Source of the DNA: Rhodovulum bhavnagarense | Lineage (GTDB): Bacteria > Pseudomonadota > Alphaproteobacteria > Rhodobacterales > Rhodobacteraceae | Reading direction: 5' to 3' | Assembly (NCBI RefSeq): GCF_004343505.1 | Contig: NZ_SLXU01000001.1 | Span: forward strand, 62,001 to 126,000 | DNA: 64,000 nucleotides | Part shown: one piece after another, positions 25,755 to 34,699 of the stretch | Numbering within the stretch: position 1 is the stretch's first letter | Layout: each line of letters starts with the position of its first letter | Position numbers and translations under genes: made by a program | The notes under the pieces: generated by a model | The model's input: the letters and a program-made list of their open reading frames with translations, nothing else | What the model was told of the DNA's origin: nothing | Databases searched by the model: none

Positions 25755-28123
25755 GCGGAATGCAGGCGCTGGACAAGAAGCTGTTTCGCGATTTCCGGCG
25801 GCTCTGGGCGCAGGTGCTGGCGATCGCGCTGGTTCTGGGCTGTGGGGTGGCGATCTTTCTGACCTCGTTCGGAATGTACCGCGCGCTGGAGGATACACGC
25901 GCGGCCTATTACGAACGAAATCGTTTTGCCGATGTCTTTGCCGAGATGCGTCGCGCGCCCGCGATGCTGGTCGGCGAAATCGCCGCGATCCCCGGCGTTG
26001 CAGCCGTCGAGAAGCGGGTGACGGGCACGGTTGTGCTGGACATTCCGGGGCGGGTGGAAACCGCCATGGGGCGGGTGATCTCGATCCCCGATACAGGCCT
26101 GCCCCTGCTCAACCGTCCCGTCTTGCGCGCGGGGCGCCTGCCGGACCCGTCCAGCAATACCCAGGTCGCGGTGAACGAACCTTTTGCCAAGGCGCACGGG
26201 TTTCGTCCTGGCGACGGTTTTGCCGCCATGATCAATGGGCAGAAACGGCAATTGACCATCACCGGCACGATGCTGTCGCCCGAATTCATCTACACGATCG
26301 GGCCAGGCCAATTGATGCCGGACAACAAGGGGTATGGCATCTTGTGGATGCCGGAACGCGCGGCCGCTGCGGCCTTTGACATGACGGGGGCGTTCAATTC
26401 GGTCAGCTTGAAAACCGCCCGCGCGACGAACGAGGCAGAGGTGATCGACCGCCTCGACAATTTGCTCGAGTCCTATGGCGGGTTCGGGGCCCATGGCCGC
26501 GATATCCAGCTTTCCAACAGTTTCATCGACGCCGAGATCGCCTCGCTTAGGGCGACGGCGGCGGTTTTGCCTCCTGTTTTCTTCGGCATCTCGGCATTTC
26601 TCGTGAACATGGTTCTGGGCCGGATCGTCGCGTTGGAGCGCGCGCAGATCGGCCTGATGAAAGCGGTGGGCTATACCAACCGCGAGGTGGCGACGCATTA
26701 CCTGATGCTGGCTGGGCTGGTGGGGCTGGCAGGTGTCGTGATCGGCTGGGCCGCGGGCAGTTGGCTCAGCCATGCGCTGGCGGTTCTATACGCCGATTTC
26801 TTTGACTTTCCCTACCTGGTCTACCGCGTATCGCCCGATGTTTATGCCATCTCGGCGGCAATCGCGTTCGCGGCGGCGGGCCTGGGGGCATTGCGCGCGG
26901 CCCTCTCGGCGACGCGCCTGTCGCCCGCGGTGGCGATGGCCCCGGCCGCGCCACCGCAATTTTCGCGCGGGGGGATCGACCGGCTGTTGGGGGCGTTGCG
27001 CCTGTCGCAGCCGGCGATGATGGTCCTGCGCGGCATCCTGCGCTGGCCGTTGCGTTCGGGGCTGACGGTGGTGGGCCTGGCGCTGGCGGTGGCGGTGATG
27101 ATGGCCGCGACCTTTACCGACGATTCTATGGATGAGATCATTGACGGCTTTTTCTACCAGTCGAACCGACAGGACGCATTGTTGCTGTTTTCCGAGGACA
27201 GGCCCGCCTCGGTGCTGGAAGAGGTGCGCCGCCTGCCGGGTGTTCTGGCCGTAGAGGGGCACCTTTATCTTGCCGCGGAGTTGCGCCACGGCCACTTGTC
27301 AAAACGTACCCCGGTCGAGGCTCGTCGTCCCGACAGCGACCTGTCGCGCGCGGTGGATACGGCCGGCAAGGGGGTCGTGCCGCCGCCCGGCGGGCTGGTG
27401 CTGTCGCGGCGGCTCGCGGCCGCGCTGAAGGTGGAGCCCGGCGACCTTCTGGAGGTGGAATTCCTCGGTTCCCGACGCCAGACCCATCTTTTGCCGGTGA
27501 GCGGGCTGGCTGTGCAGTATCTCGGCCTTGGCGCCTACATGGATTACGATACCGCCAACCGTCTGTTCGGCCAGGCCCCGCAGGTCAGCACTGCCTCGAT
27601 CCTGGTCGATTTCGCGCAACAGGATGCGTTGCATGCCCGGCTCAAGGATCTGCCGGGGCTGACAGGGACGATCATGCTGACCGATGCGCGCCGCTCGTTT
27701 CGGGACACGCTGGCCGAGAACGTACTGATCATGATGGCGGTTTACGCCACCATCGCGGTGCTGATCACGGTGGGCGTGGCCTATAACGGGGCGCGGGTGC
27801 AATTGTCCGAACGCGCGCGCGAACTTGCCAGCCTGCGCATCCTGGGGTTCAGCAAGGCAGAAGTTTCCGCCATCCTGATCGGTGAGACCATGCTGTTGGC
27901 GTTGCTGGCCCAGCCCTTGGGATGGATGCTGGGTTGGGGGATCGCGCTGGCGATCACGGCGGGGTTCTCGTCAGACCTTTACGCCGTGCCGTTGGTGTTG
28001 CGCGCGTCCTGTTTCGCCACGGCCAGCCTGGTGGTTCTGGGCGCAAGCCTGGGCGCGGTGCTGATCGTGCGGCGGCGGGTGGACGGGCTGGACCTTGTCG
28101 CGGTGATGAAAACGCGGGAGTAA
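25751..28123 (+). CDS. ABC transporter permease, FtsX-like, two-repeat type
   Basis: A 790-aa permease with two FtsX/MacB-type halves. Each half has transmembrane helices flanking a large extracytoplasmic domain: one near residues 20-40, three around 275-390, another near 430-455 and three around 650-780. The double-length form resembles permeases that act as single subunits, here paired with one ATPase. The GTG at 25751 overlaps the ATPase stop; GTG at 25748 or ATG at 25760 are alternatives. Likely extracts or exports a hydrophobic or peptide substrate across the envelope; substrate unknown. Confidence 0.9.
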   Translation: MSGMQALDKKLFRDFRRLWAQVLAIALVLGCGVAIFLTSFGMYRALEDTRAAYYERNRFADVFAEMRRAPAMLVGEIAAIPGVAAVEKRVTGTVVLDIPGRVETAMGRVISIPDTGLPLLNRPVLRAGRLPDPSSNTQVAVNEPFAKAHGFRPGDGFAAMINGQKRQLTITGTMLSPEFIYTIGPGQLMPDNKGYGILWMPERAAAAAFDMTGAFNSVSLKTARATNEAEVIDRLDNLLESYGGFGAHGRDIQLSNSFIDAEIASLRATAAVLPPVFFGISAFLVNMVLGRIVALERAQIGLMKAVGYTNREVATHYLMLAGLVGLAGVVIGWAAGSWLSHALAVLYADFFDFPYLVYRVSPDVYAISAAIAFAAAGLGALRAALSATRLSPAVAMAPAAPPQFSRGGIDRLLGALRLSQPAMMVLRGILRWPLRSGLTVVGLALAVAVMMAATFTDDSMDEIIDGFFYQSNRQDALLLFSEDRPASVLEEVRRLPGVLAVEGHLYLAAELRHGHLSKRTPVEARRPDSDLSRAVDTAGKGVVPPPGGLVLSRRLAAALKVEPGDLLEVEFLGSRRQTHLLPVSGLAVQYLGLGAYMDYDTANRLFGQAPQVSTASILVDFAQQDALHARLKDLPGLTGTIMLTDARRSFRDTLAENVLIMMAVYATIAVLITVGVAYNGARVQLSERARELASLRILGFSKAEVSAILIGETMLLALLAQPLGWMLGWGIALAITAGFSSDLYAVPLVLRASCFATASLVVLGASLGAVLIVRRRVDGLDLVAVMKTRE

Positions 28124-28126
28124 GCG

Positions 28127-29347
28127 ATGAAACTGTCTGCGCGAAACCTGGTCACGGGCGCGGTGTTGGCGGCTTTGCTGGGCGGGCTGGTCTACACTGC
28201 ACTTCGCAGCCCGCCGGTGCCCGTTGACCTGCATGTCGTGACACGTGGCCCGATGCAGGTCACGGTGAATGCCGATGGCAAGACGCGCATCCGCGACATA
28301 TACGAGGTGGCCGCCCCTATCGCCGGCACCGCGCGCCGATCCCCGGTGGAACCAGGCGACCGGGTGGTCGCAGGTGAAACGGTCGTTGCGGTCGTGGAAC
28401 CGGCGGCGCCGACACTGCTGGACAGTCGCGCGAGGCGCGAGGCCGAGGCCGCCGTGAACGAGGCGCGGGCTGCACTGCACCTGTCCGAAACCGACCTGCG
28501 CAAGGCCGAAGAGGATCTCGCATATGCCCAAGGTCAGTTCGAGCGGGCTCAGGCCCTGGTCGAAAGGGGCGTTTCGTCGATAACCCGCCTGGAAGATGCC
28601 GGCCAACAGCTTGCCATCGCGAGGGCGGCCCGCGATGCCGCGGCCTCGGGCCTGGACATGGCCGAAAGTTCGCTCGAACGCGCCCGCGCCGCGCTGAGCC
28701 CGCCCCGGGAGGATGCGTCGGGTTCGTTCAACGGGGAGTGTTGCGTGCAGATCCACGCGCCTATCGACGGCACGGTTCTCGAGGTTGACGTGATCTCGCA
28801 ACGCCCCGTCGGCATCGGGACGCGGCTTTTGGCGATCGGCAAGCCTGACGACCTGGAAATCGTCGCGGACCTTTTATCCGCCGACGCGGTGCGCCTGCCG
28901 CCCGGGGCGCAGGCCAGGGTAGAACGCTGGGGCGGCGCGGGTGTTCTTGATGTGCGCCTGCGCCGGGTTGAACCGGTGGCGTACACCAAGGTCTCGGCCC
29001 TGGGAATCGAGGAACAACGCGTTGATGCGCTGTTCGATATCCTGACCCCGCCTGCCGAGCGCCCCGGCCTGGGCGAGGGGTTCTACGTCTTTTTACGCAT
29101 CGTCGAATGGGAAACGGACGATGCCTTGCAGGTACCGCTTTCGGCGCTGTTCCGGCATGCCGGGGGCTGGGCGGTCTTTGCCGTGCAGGACGGCATCGCC
29201 ACCCTCGCCCCTGTCGAGATCGGGCGGCGCGGCGAAACCATGGCAGAACTGCGATCGGGTCTTGCAGAGGGCACCCGCGTCGTCACCCACCCCTCGGATG
29301 CGATCGTCGATGGCGGTGCGGTACTCGATCGCGCCAGGCTTCAGTAA
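28127..29347 (+). CDS. HlyD/MacA-family membrane fusion protein
   Basis: A 406-aa periplasmic adaptor. One N-terminal transmembrane anchor (about 9-27) is followed by a lipoyl-like half-motif (V-A-A-P-I-A-G-T), a coiled-coil hairpin at about 100-200 rich in Ala/Glu/Arg, the second lipoyl half (I-H-A-P-I-D-G-T-V-L-E-V) and beta-barrel domains. It completes the ATPase-permease-adaptor set with a 3-nt gap after the permease. Its last 7 nt overlap the convergent ppk2 gene. No outer-membrane channel gene is in the cluster. Confidence 0.92.
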   Translation: MKLSARNLVTGAVLAALLGGLVYTALRSPPVPVDLHVVTRGPMQVTVNADGKTRIRDIYEVAAPIAGTARRSPVEPGDRVVAGETVVAVVEPAAPTLLDSRARREAEAAVNEARAALHLSETDLRKAEEDLAYAQGQFERAQALVERGVSSITRLEDAGQQLAIARAARDAAASGLDMAESSLERARAALSPPREDASGSFNGECCVQIHAPIDGTVLEVDVISQRPVGIGTRLLAIGKPDDLEIVADLLSADAVRLPPGAQARVERWGGAGVLDVRLRRVEPVAYTKVSALGIEEQRVDALFDILTPPAERPGLGEGFYVFLRIVEWETDDALQVPLSALFRHAGGWAVFAVQDGIATLAPVEIGRRGETMAELRSGLAEGTRVVTHPSDAIVDGGAVLDRARLQ

Positions 29348-30264
29348 CGCTGGGGCACATACAGGTCGTCAGGCAGCACCTTGCGCTCGTAATCGGGGTT
29401 GAACACCCGCTCCGGCAATTCGACCCTTTCGCCGGGCACCTCGGCATAGGGTATCTGGTCAAGAAGGTGCGCGATACAGTTCAGCCGCGCGCGTTTCTTG
29501 TCGTTGCCGGGCACGATGTACCAGGGCGCCTCGGGGATGTTGGTGCGCGCCAGCATTTCCTCCTTGGCCTTGGTGTAGTCTTCCCAGCGGACGCGGGATT
29601 GCAGGTCCATCGGCGACAGCTTCCACTGTTTGAGCGGGTCGTGAATGCGCATCAAGAACCGCAGCTGCTGTTCCTCGTCGGTGATCGAGAACCAGTACTT
29701 GATCAGGATGATGCCCGAGCGCACCAGCATCCGTTCGAAATCTGGCACGTCGTCGAAGAACTGCTCGACCTGATCCTCATCGGCAAAGCCCATCACCCGT
29801 TCGACGCCCGCGCGGTTGTACCAGGATCGGTCGAAAAGAACCATCTCGCCGCCCGCGGGCAGGTGTTCGACGTAGCGCTGGAAATACCACTGTGTCTTTT
29901 GCCGGTCCGATGGTGCGGGTAGGGCGACCACGCGGCAGACGCGCGGGTTCAGCCGCTGGGTGATCCGCTTGATCGTGCCGCCCTTGCCGGCGGCATCGCG
30001 CCCTTCGAACAGGACGACGACCTTGGCCTTGCTGGCCTGGACCCAGTCGTGCAGCTTGATCAGCTCGGCCTGAAGCCTGAGAAGTTCAAGCATGTAATCC
30101 CGACGCGGCATCGTGTCGGGGTGCTTGAACTTGTAGAGCTTTTTCAATTCCAGCGTCGGCAGCGTGTCCTCGAGATCGATTTCGAGATCTTCGATCAGCG
30201 TGTCCTCGAGTTCGGAAGAGACCCAATCGTCGTAGAGTTGGGCCAAGTCGTCGGATCTGGTCAT
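29341..30264 (-). CDS. ppk2: Polyphosphate kinase 2
   Basis: A 307-aa PPK2-family enzyme. The P-loop G-R-D-A-A-G-K-G-G is at 88-96, and the Walker B/lid region D-R-S-W-Y-N-R-A-G-V-E at 145-155 continues to R-V-M-G-F. Single-domain length and these motifs fit class I PPK2, which uses polyphosphate to phosphorylate nucleoside diphosphates, or runs the reverse reaction. The acidic N-terminus (about 17-35) is typical. The ATG at 30264 (M-T-R-S-D-D-L) is preferred; the frame extends to 30585 but is basic and Pro-rich. The 3' end overlaps the convergent adaptor gene. Confidence 0.93.
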   Translation of the reverse strand: MTRSDDLAQLYDDWVSSELEDTLIEDLEIDLEDTLPTLELKKLYKFKHPDTMPRRDYMLELLRLQAELIKLHDWVQASKAKVVVLFEGRDAAGKGGTIKRITQRLNPRVCRVVALPAPSDRQKTQWYFQRYVEHLPAGGEMVLFDRSWYNRAGVERVMGFADEDQVEQFFDDVPDFERMLVRSGIILIKYWFSITDEEQQLRFLMRIHDPLKQWKLSPMDLQSRVRWEDYTKAKEEMLARTNIPEAPWYIVPGNDKKRARLNCIAHLLDQIPYAEVPGERVELPERVFNPDYERKVLPDDLYVPQRY

Positions 30265-30416
30265 GTCAAAACCTCGCGCGTGCCTGGCCGCAGCCACACA
30301 CGCAAAGATGACAGGCGTTTGACAATCGGGGAAAATCCCGCGGTCGCATTGCCGCGCGGTCGCGCGTCTCAGGTGAAACCATTTTCCTGACCGGTTCGAT
30401 CTGGTATTGCTCTGCC

Positions 30417-31193
30417 ATGCGAGACGATACCCGATACCGCGATCTTCCCACCACCGATTGGCCCGTTGCCCGGTCCGACGACCTGCTGGACGCGTTGCAG
30501 GCAGATTACTTGCCCGATCTGGATCATGTCGACATGCGCGGCCTGTTGGTCGATCCGCGGCTGGGCCGGGTGGCGCTGGTGTCATCGTTCGGCGCGGAAA
30601 GCGCGGTGCTGTTGCATTACGTGACGCAGGTCTTTCCCGACATTCCGGTCCTGTTCATCGACACCGGCACCCATTTCCCCGAAACGCTGGAGTATCGTGA
30701 CCGGCTTGCCGCGCGGCTGAAGTTGAACCTGGTCAACCTGCGCCCCGACCCGTCGCTGATCGCCGGGGAAGATCCCGCAGGCGACCTGGCGCGGCGCGAT
30801 CCCAACATGTGCTGTACCCTGCGCAAGACCTTTCCGCTGGCCGATGCGCTGGAGGGCTTCGATACGTGGATCTCGGGGCGCAAGCGATACCAGGGTCAGA
30901 CCCGCGCCGCCCTCCCGGCGCTGGAGCGCGATGGCGGTCACGTCAAGGTGAACCCGCTGGTGTTCTGGTCGCCCGACGAGATCGCCGCCTATTTCCGCAA
31001 GCATGAGTTGCCGCGCCATCCGCTCGTCGACAAGGGATATGTCTCGATCGGATGCGCCCCCTGCACCCGGCCGGTCCGGGCCGGCGAGGACCTGCGCGCG
31101 GGCCGCTGGGCGGATAACCCTGACAAGACAGAATGCGGTATCCACCTTGGGCCGGACGGGCGGTTCGTGCGCGGATGGGCAAGGCGGGATTGA
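30417..31193 (+). CDS. cysH: Assimilatory adenylyl-sulfate (APS) reductase
   Basis: A 258-aa reductase that converts activated sulfate to sulfite. The PP-loop is S-S-F-G-A-E-S near 56-62. The iron-sulfur ligands C132-C133 and C213-x2-C216 are all present, and the mobile catalytic cysteine is Cys240 in K-T-E-C-G-I-H. The CC-and-CxxC set marks the APS-using, thioredoxin-dependent type, rather than the cluster-free PAPS reductase of E. coli. It stands alone here, without other cys genes. Translation start is as in the first ATG; no strong ribosome site is seen. Confidence 0.93.
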   Translation: MRDDTRYRDLPTTDWPVARSDDLLDALQADYLPDLDHVDMRGLLVDPRLGRVALVSSFGAESAVLLHYVTQVFPDIPVLFIDTGTHFPETLEYRDRLAARLKLNLVNLRPDPSLIAGEDPAGDLARRDPNMCCTLRKTFPLADALEGFDTWISGRKRYQGQTRAALPALERDGGHVKVNPLVFWSPDEIAAYFRKHELPRHPLVDKGYVSIGCAPCTRPVRAGEDLRAGRWADNPDKTECGIHLGPDGRFVRGWARRD

Positions 31194-31228
31194 CCGTTTT
31201 TCGTTTCGCTGCACGCCGCGATCGAAAA

Positions 31229-31249
31229 GGGTATTTTTACCAAGAAGAA
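31229..31249 (+). repeat. AAGAAGAA intergenic repeat, single copy
   Basis: The 21-mer is identical to the right arm (reverse complement) at 8771-8791. It sits 36 nt after the cysH stop between convergent cysH and livF. The GGTATTTTTACC part could fold as a tiny 4-bp hairpin. No GC hairpin is attached to this copy. Confidence 0.8.
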
Positions 31250-31311
31250 AACAGGGGTTGGGACAGAGGCGGGACAGGAGCGCGAGTCTGTCAGAGCCAC
31301 CGCGCCGGCCC

Positions 31312-32001
31312 TCATACCCCCAGATAACGGTCTGCCAGATCCTGGGTCACATCCGCCATCGGCCCGGCCCAGGCGGTGCGCCCCTTTTCCAGGATGACCG
31401 CGCGGTCGGCGACCTGGGCCAGTTCCTTGAGCGACTTGTCGACGACCAGGATCGAGAGCCCGGTTTCATCCTTCAGCCGGTGGATCGCTGCCCAGATCTC
31501 GGCCCGGATCAGGGGGGCGAGGCCCTCTGTCGCCTCGTCGAGGATCAGCAGGCGGGGATTGGTCATCAGCGCGCGCCCGATCGCCAGCATCTGCTGTTCG
31601 CCGCCCGAGAGCGAGCCGGCGCGCTGGGCCCGCCTTTCGCCCAGCCGCGGAAACAGCGCGGTGACGCGGGCCATGTCCCAAGGACCCGGCCTTGCGGCGG
31701 CGATCAGGTTTTCCTCCACGCTGAGGGGGGCAAAGACGCGCCGCCCCTCGGGGACCAGCCCCAGCCCCAGCCGGGCGGCGCGGTGGGGCGGCAGCCCGGC
31801 AAGGGCGTGCCCGTCAAAGCGGATGGCGCCGTCCCGGTGGGGCAGAAGCCGCGTCAAGGTGCGGATCGTCGTGGTCTTTCCCATGCCGTTGCGGCCCATC
31901 AGGGCCAGGACTTCGCCCTCGGCCAGGGTCAGATCGACGCCGAACAGCGCCTGTGAATGCCCGTAAAAGGCGGTGATGCCCTCCATGGTGAGCAGCGTCA
32001 T
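31312..32001 (-). CDS. livF: Branched-chain amino acid-type ABC transporter ATPase (LivF)
   Basis: A 229-aa ATPase with Walker A G-R-N-G-M-G-K-T-T, signature L-S-G-G-E-Q-Q-M, Walker B with D-E-A-T-E-G-L-A-P and the LivF-type G-Y-V-P-E-G-R-equivalent L-V-P-E-G-R-R-V-F. It is one of two nucleotide-binding subunits of a HAAT-family importer. Note that the switch histidine of the H-loop appears as V-V-D-K-S rather than V-E-Q, which is a mild departure. Last gene of the livKHMGF operon; it overlaps livG by 4 nt. Substrate may be branched-chain amino acids, urea or short amides. Confidence 0.92.
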   Translation of the reverse strand: MTLLTMEGITAFYGHSQALFGVDLTLAEGEVLALMGRNGMGKTTTIRTLTRLLPHRDGAIRFDGHALAGLPPHRAARLGLGLVPEGRRVFAPLSVEENLIAAARPGPWDMARVTALFPRLGERRAQRAGSLSGGEQQMLAIGRALMTNPRLLILDEATEGLAPLIRAEIWAAIHRLKDETGLSILVVDKSLKELAQVADRAVILEKGRTAWAGPMADVTQDLADRYLGV

Positions 32002-32753
32002 GGCAGCCGCTCCTCGCCCAGATAGGCGGTCTGGACCTGGTCGTCGGCGCGGATCTGGTCCACCGTGCCGCTGGCGATGATCCGGCCCGCGACCAGCACG
32101 CTGATCCGGTCGGCCAGCCGGAATACCGCGTCCATGTCATGTTCGACCAGCAGGATCGGGGCTTCGTGGCGCAAGTCGTCCAGCAGCACCGTCATCTCGC
32201 GCGCGCCGTCCGGGCCCATGCCCGCCATCGGTTCGTCAAGCACGAAGGCGCGGGGGCGCTGGGCCAGCGCCATCGCCAGTTCCAGCCGCCGCCGCTGGCC
32301 ATGGGCCAGGTCGCCCGCAGGGATGGCGCGGCAGGGCGCAAGGCCGACGCGGTCGATCTGGGCCGTTGCGGTCTCGGTCAGGGACCGGTCCGACAGGGCG
32401 CGGCGGAGAAAGCGGTAGCTGCCGCCCCGCGCCCCCTGGACCGCCAGCACAACGTTCTGCAGCACGGTCAGGTCGGGGGCGACCGCCGAGACCTGGAAGC
32501 TGCGGGCAAGCCCCGCGCGGGCGCGGGCGGCGACATCCTGGCCGGTCACGTCCTGCCCGTTCATCCGGACCTGCCCCGCATCGGGGGACAGGCTGCCGGC
32601 GATCAGCCCGATCAGGGTCGATTTGCCCGCCCCGTTGGGCCCGATCAGGGCGTGGATCTCGCCCGCGCGCAGGGTCAGCGAGACGCCGTCCGTGGCCTTC
32701 AGCGCGCCGAAGGCGATATGCAACTCGCGGACCTCCAGCACCGGTTCAGTCAT
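31998..32753 (-). CDS. livG: Branched-chain amino acid-type ABC transporter ATPase (LivG)
   Basis: A 251-aa ATPase with Walker [10 protein letters not shown] near 37-45, a LivG-like G-L-A-R-S-F-Q insertion, signature region L-A-H-G-Q-R-R-R-L-E and Walker B with L-D-E-P-M-A-G-M. The H-loop is V-E-H-D-M-D. The pattern L-x-H-G-Q-x-R and the M-D after the switch His are characteristic of LivG subunits. It overlaps livF (ATGA) and livM by 8 nt, so expression is translationally coupled. Confidence 0.93.
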   Translation of the reverse strand: MTEPVLEVRELHIAFGALKATDGVSLTLRAGEIHALIGPNGAGKSTLIGLIAGSLSPDAGQVRMNGQDVTGQDVAARARAGLARSFQVSAVAPDLTVLQNVVLAVQGARGGSYRFLRRALSDRSLTETATAQIDRVGLAPCRAIPAGDLAHGQRRRLELAMALAQRPRAFVLDEPMAGMGPDGAREMTVLLDDLRHEAPILLVEHDMDAVFRLADRISVLVAGRIIASGTVDQIRADDQVQTAYLGEERLP

Positions 32754-33729
32754 GGGCCACCTCGCGGCCGGCCAGCGTGCCGATCAGCCCGCCACGGGCA
32801 AACAGCACGATACCCAGCAGGATCAGTCCGAGGAAGAATTGCCAATGCTCGCTGATGCCACCCAGCAGGTGTTCCAGAAGGATGTAAAGCGCTGCGCCCG
32901 CCACAGGTCCGAACAGCCGCCCGACCCCGCCCAGGATCACCAGCACCATGATCTCGCCCGAGGTGTGCCAGCTGAGCATCGAGGGCGAGACGAAGCGGTT
33001 GAGATCGGCGTAAAGCGCACCCGCCAGCGCCGTAACAGCGCCCGAGAGGACAAAGGCGGTGAGTTTCAGCGAATAGGGACGGATGCCCAGGGCAGCCACC
33101 CGCGCGGGCGCCTGCCGAGCCCCGGCCAGTGCCAGCCCGAAGGGCGAGGCGCCCAGCCGATGGGCCAGCAGAAGCGCCAGCAGAAGCACCGCGTAGGCGA
33201 GGGCGAAGAATTGCAGCGGGTCCAGCGTGTTCAGCCCCGGAAAGCCGTTGCGCACGTAGATCGCGATCCCGTCCTCGCCGCCGTAGGCGGGCCAGGAGAT
33301 CGCGAAGTAATACAGCATCTGGCCGAAGGCGAGCGTGATCATGATGAAATAGACCCCGCTGGTGCGTAGTGACAGCGCCCCGATGGCCAGCGCCCCCAAC
33401 GCCCCCGCGATCACCGCGCCCAGCCAGATCAGCGGCATCGACTTGGTGCCGGCAAGCTCGATAGGCCATGTCATCAGCGGCTCATAGGCCTGCACCGGGG
33501 CGGCCAGCACCGCCATCATGTAGCCGCCGATGCCGAAGAACGCCGCGTGGCCCAGCGAGACCATGCCGCCCAGACCCAGCGCGATGTTCAGCCCCACACC
33601 GGCCAGGGCGAGGATCGCAACCTTGGTGGCCAGCGTGACGATGAACGGTTCGTCCATCGCCTGCGCCGTGAGCGGTACCGCCAGCAGCAGAAGGATGATG
33701 ACGAGGTTGATCAGGGGTTCGCGCCGCAT
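32746..33729 (-). CDS. livM: Branched-chain amino acid-type ABC transporter permease (LivM)
   Basis: A 327-aa integral membrane protein with about eight to nine transmembrane segments. The family's LivM motifs are present: L-N-I-A-L-G-L-G-G-M-V-S-L-G-H-A-A-F-F near residues 50-68 and, near the end, G-G-V-G-R-L-F-G-P-V-A-G-A. It forms the membrane channel with LivH. The start codon follows the livH stop by one nucleotide, and its end overlaps livG. Confidence 0.93.
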   Translation of the reverse strand: MRREPLINLVIILLLLAVPLTAQAMDEPFIVTLATKVAILALAGVGLNIALGLGGMVSLGHAAFFGIGGYMMAVLAAPVQAYEPLMTWPIELAGTKSMPLIWLGAVIAGALGALAIGALSLRTSGVYFIMITLAFGQMLYYFAISWPAYGGEDGIAIYVRNGFPGLNTLDPLQFFALAYAVLLLALLLAHRLGASPFGLALAGARQAPARVAALGIRPYSLKLTAFVLSGAVTALAGALYADLNRFVSPSMLSWHTSGEIMVLVILGGVGRLFGPVAGAALYILLEHLLGGISEHWQFFLGLILLGIVLFARGGLIGTLAGREVAHD

Positions 33730-33730
33730 C

Positions 33731-34648
33731 TTACACCCGCCCGTACAGGCCGCCGGGGCGGATCACCAGGATCGCCGCCATCAGGATGTAGATCAGCATC
33801 GAGGCCAGCGCCGCGCCGATGGACGTGGCCTCGGACGGGGGCAGAAAGGTGCCGAAGGCCGCGGGCAGCAGGAACCGGCCCAGCGTGTCGGTCAGCCCCA
33901 CCAGGATCGCGCCCACCAGCGCCCCCTTGATCGACCCGATCCCGCCGATCACGATCACCACGAAGGCGAGGATCAGCACGGGTTCGCCCATGCCGACCTG
34001 TACCGATTGCAGCGCGCCGACCAGCGCCCCGGCCAGTCCCGCCAGCGCCGCGCCAAGGGCGAAAACGATGGTGTAGAGCCGCGAGATATCGACGCCGAGG
34101 GCGGCGATCATCTCGCGATCCGCCTCGCCCGCGCGGATGCGAACGCCCAGCCGGGTTGCCCCGATCAGCCAGAACAGGCCCGCCGCCACCGCCAGCCCGA
34201 TGCCGATCAGCACAAGGCGGTACAGCGGATACTCGATCCCCCCGGGCAGGGTGATCGGCCCGGCCAGCGCGGCGGGAATGTCGAGATACAGCGGAAAAGA
34301 GCCGAACAGCCAGCGCGTGCCCTCGGAAAACACCAGGATCAGGGCGAAGGTGGCCAGTACCTGGTCCAGGTGGTCGCGCGCGTACAGCCGGCGGATCACC
34401 GTCAGTTCCACGATGGCACCCGCGGCGGCGGCGGCGGCCAGGCTGGCCGCGAGGCCAAGCCAGAAACTGCCCGTGGCTGCCGCAACGCCTGCGCAGGCAA
34501 AGGCGCCGACCATGTAAAGCGACCCGTGCGCGAGGTTGATCAGTCCCATCACGCCGAATACCAGCGTCAGCCCCGCCGCCATCAGGAACAGCATGACGCC
34601 GTATTGCAGGCCGTTCAGGGCCTGCTCGATCAAGAGCATCGCGGACAA
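33731..34648 (-). CDS. livH: Branched-chain amino acid-type ABC transporter permease (LivH)
   Basis: A 305-aa permease with about eight transmembrane helices and LivH motifs: N-G-L-Q-Y-G-V-M-L-F-L near 12-22, G-L-I-N-L-A-H-G-S-L-Y-M near 35-46, and G-G-I-G-S-I-K-G-A near 230. The start is a TTG at 34648: an AGGAG site ends seven nt before it, whereas the first ATG (34639) would be too far from that site. It follows livK after a 51-nt gap that holds a 10-bp-stem hairpin. Confidence 0.92.
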   Translation of the reverse strand: MSAMLLIEQALNGLQYGVMLFLMAAGLTLVFGVMGLINLAHGSLYMVGAFACAGVAAATGSFWLGLAASLAAAAAAGAIVELTVIRRLYARDHLDQVLATFALILVFSEGTRWLFGSFPLYLDIPAALAGPITLPGGIEYPLYRLVLIGIGLAVAAGLFWLIGATRLGVRIRAGEADREMIAALGVDISRLYTIVFALGAALAGLAGALVGALQSVQVGMGEPVLILAFVVIVIGGIGSIKGALVGAILVGLTDTLGRFLLPAAFGTFLPPSEATSIGAALASMLIYILMAAILVIRPGGLYGRV

Positions 34649-34665
34649 GGGGGGACTCCTTGGAG

Positions 34666-34692
34666 GCGCGGGCGGGTCAGGGCCGCCCGCGC
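34666..34692 (-). terminator. Intercistronic hairpin between livK and livH (attenuator or mRNA stabiliser)
   Basis: GCGCGGGCGG (34666-34675) and CCGCCCGCGC (34683-34692) form a perfect 10-bp stem with a 7-nt loop, eight nt past the livK stop on the minus strand. No U-run follows. Such structures after a binding-protein gene usually lower downstream expression or protect the 3' end of the binding-protein mRNA. Confidence 0.65.
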
Positions 34693-34699
34693 GGGGGGC

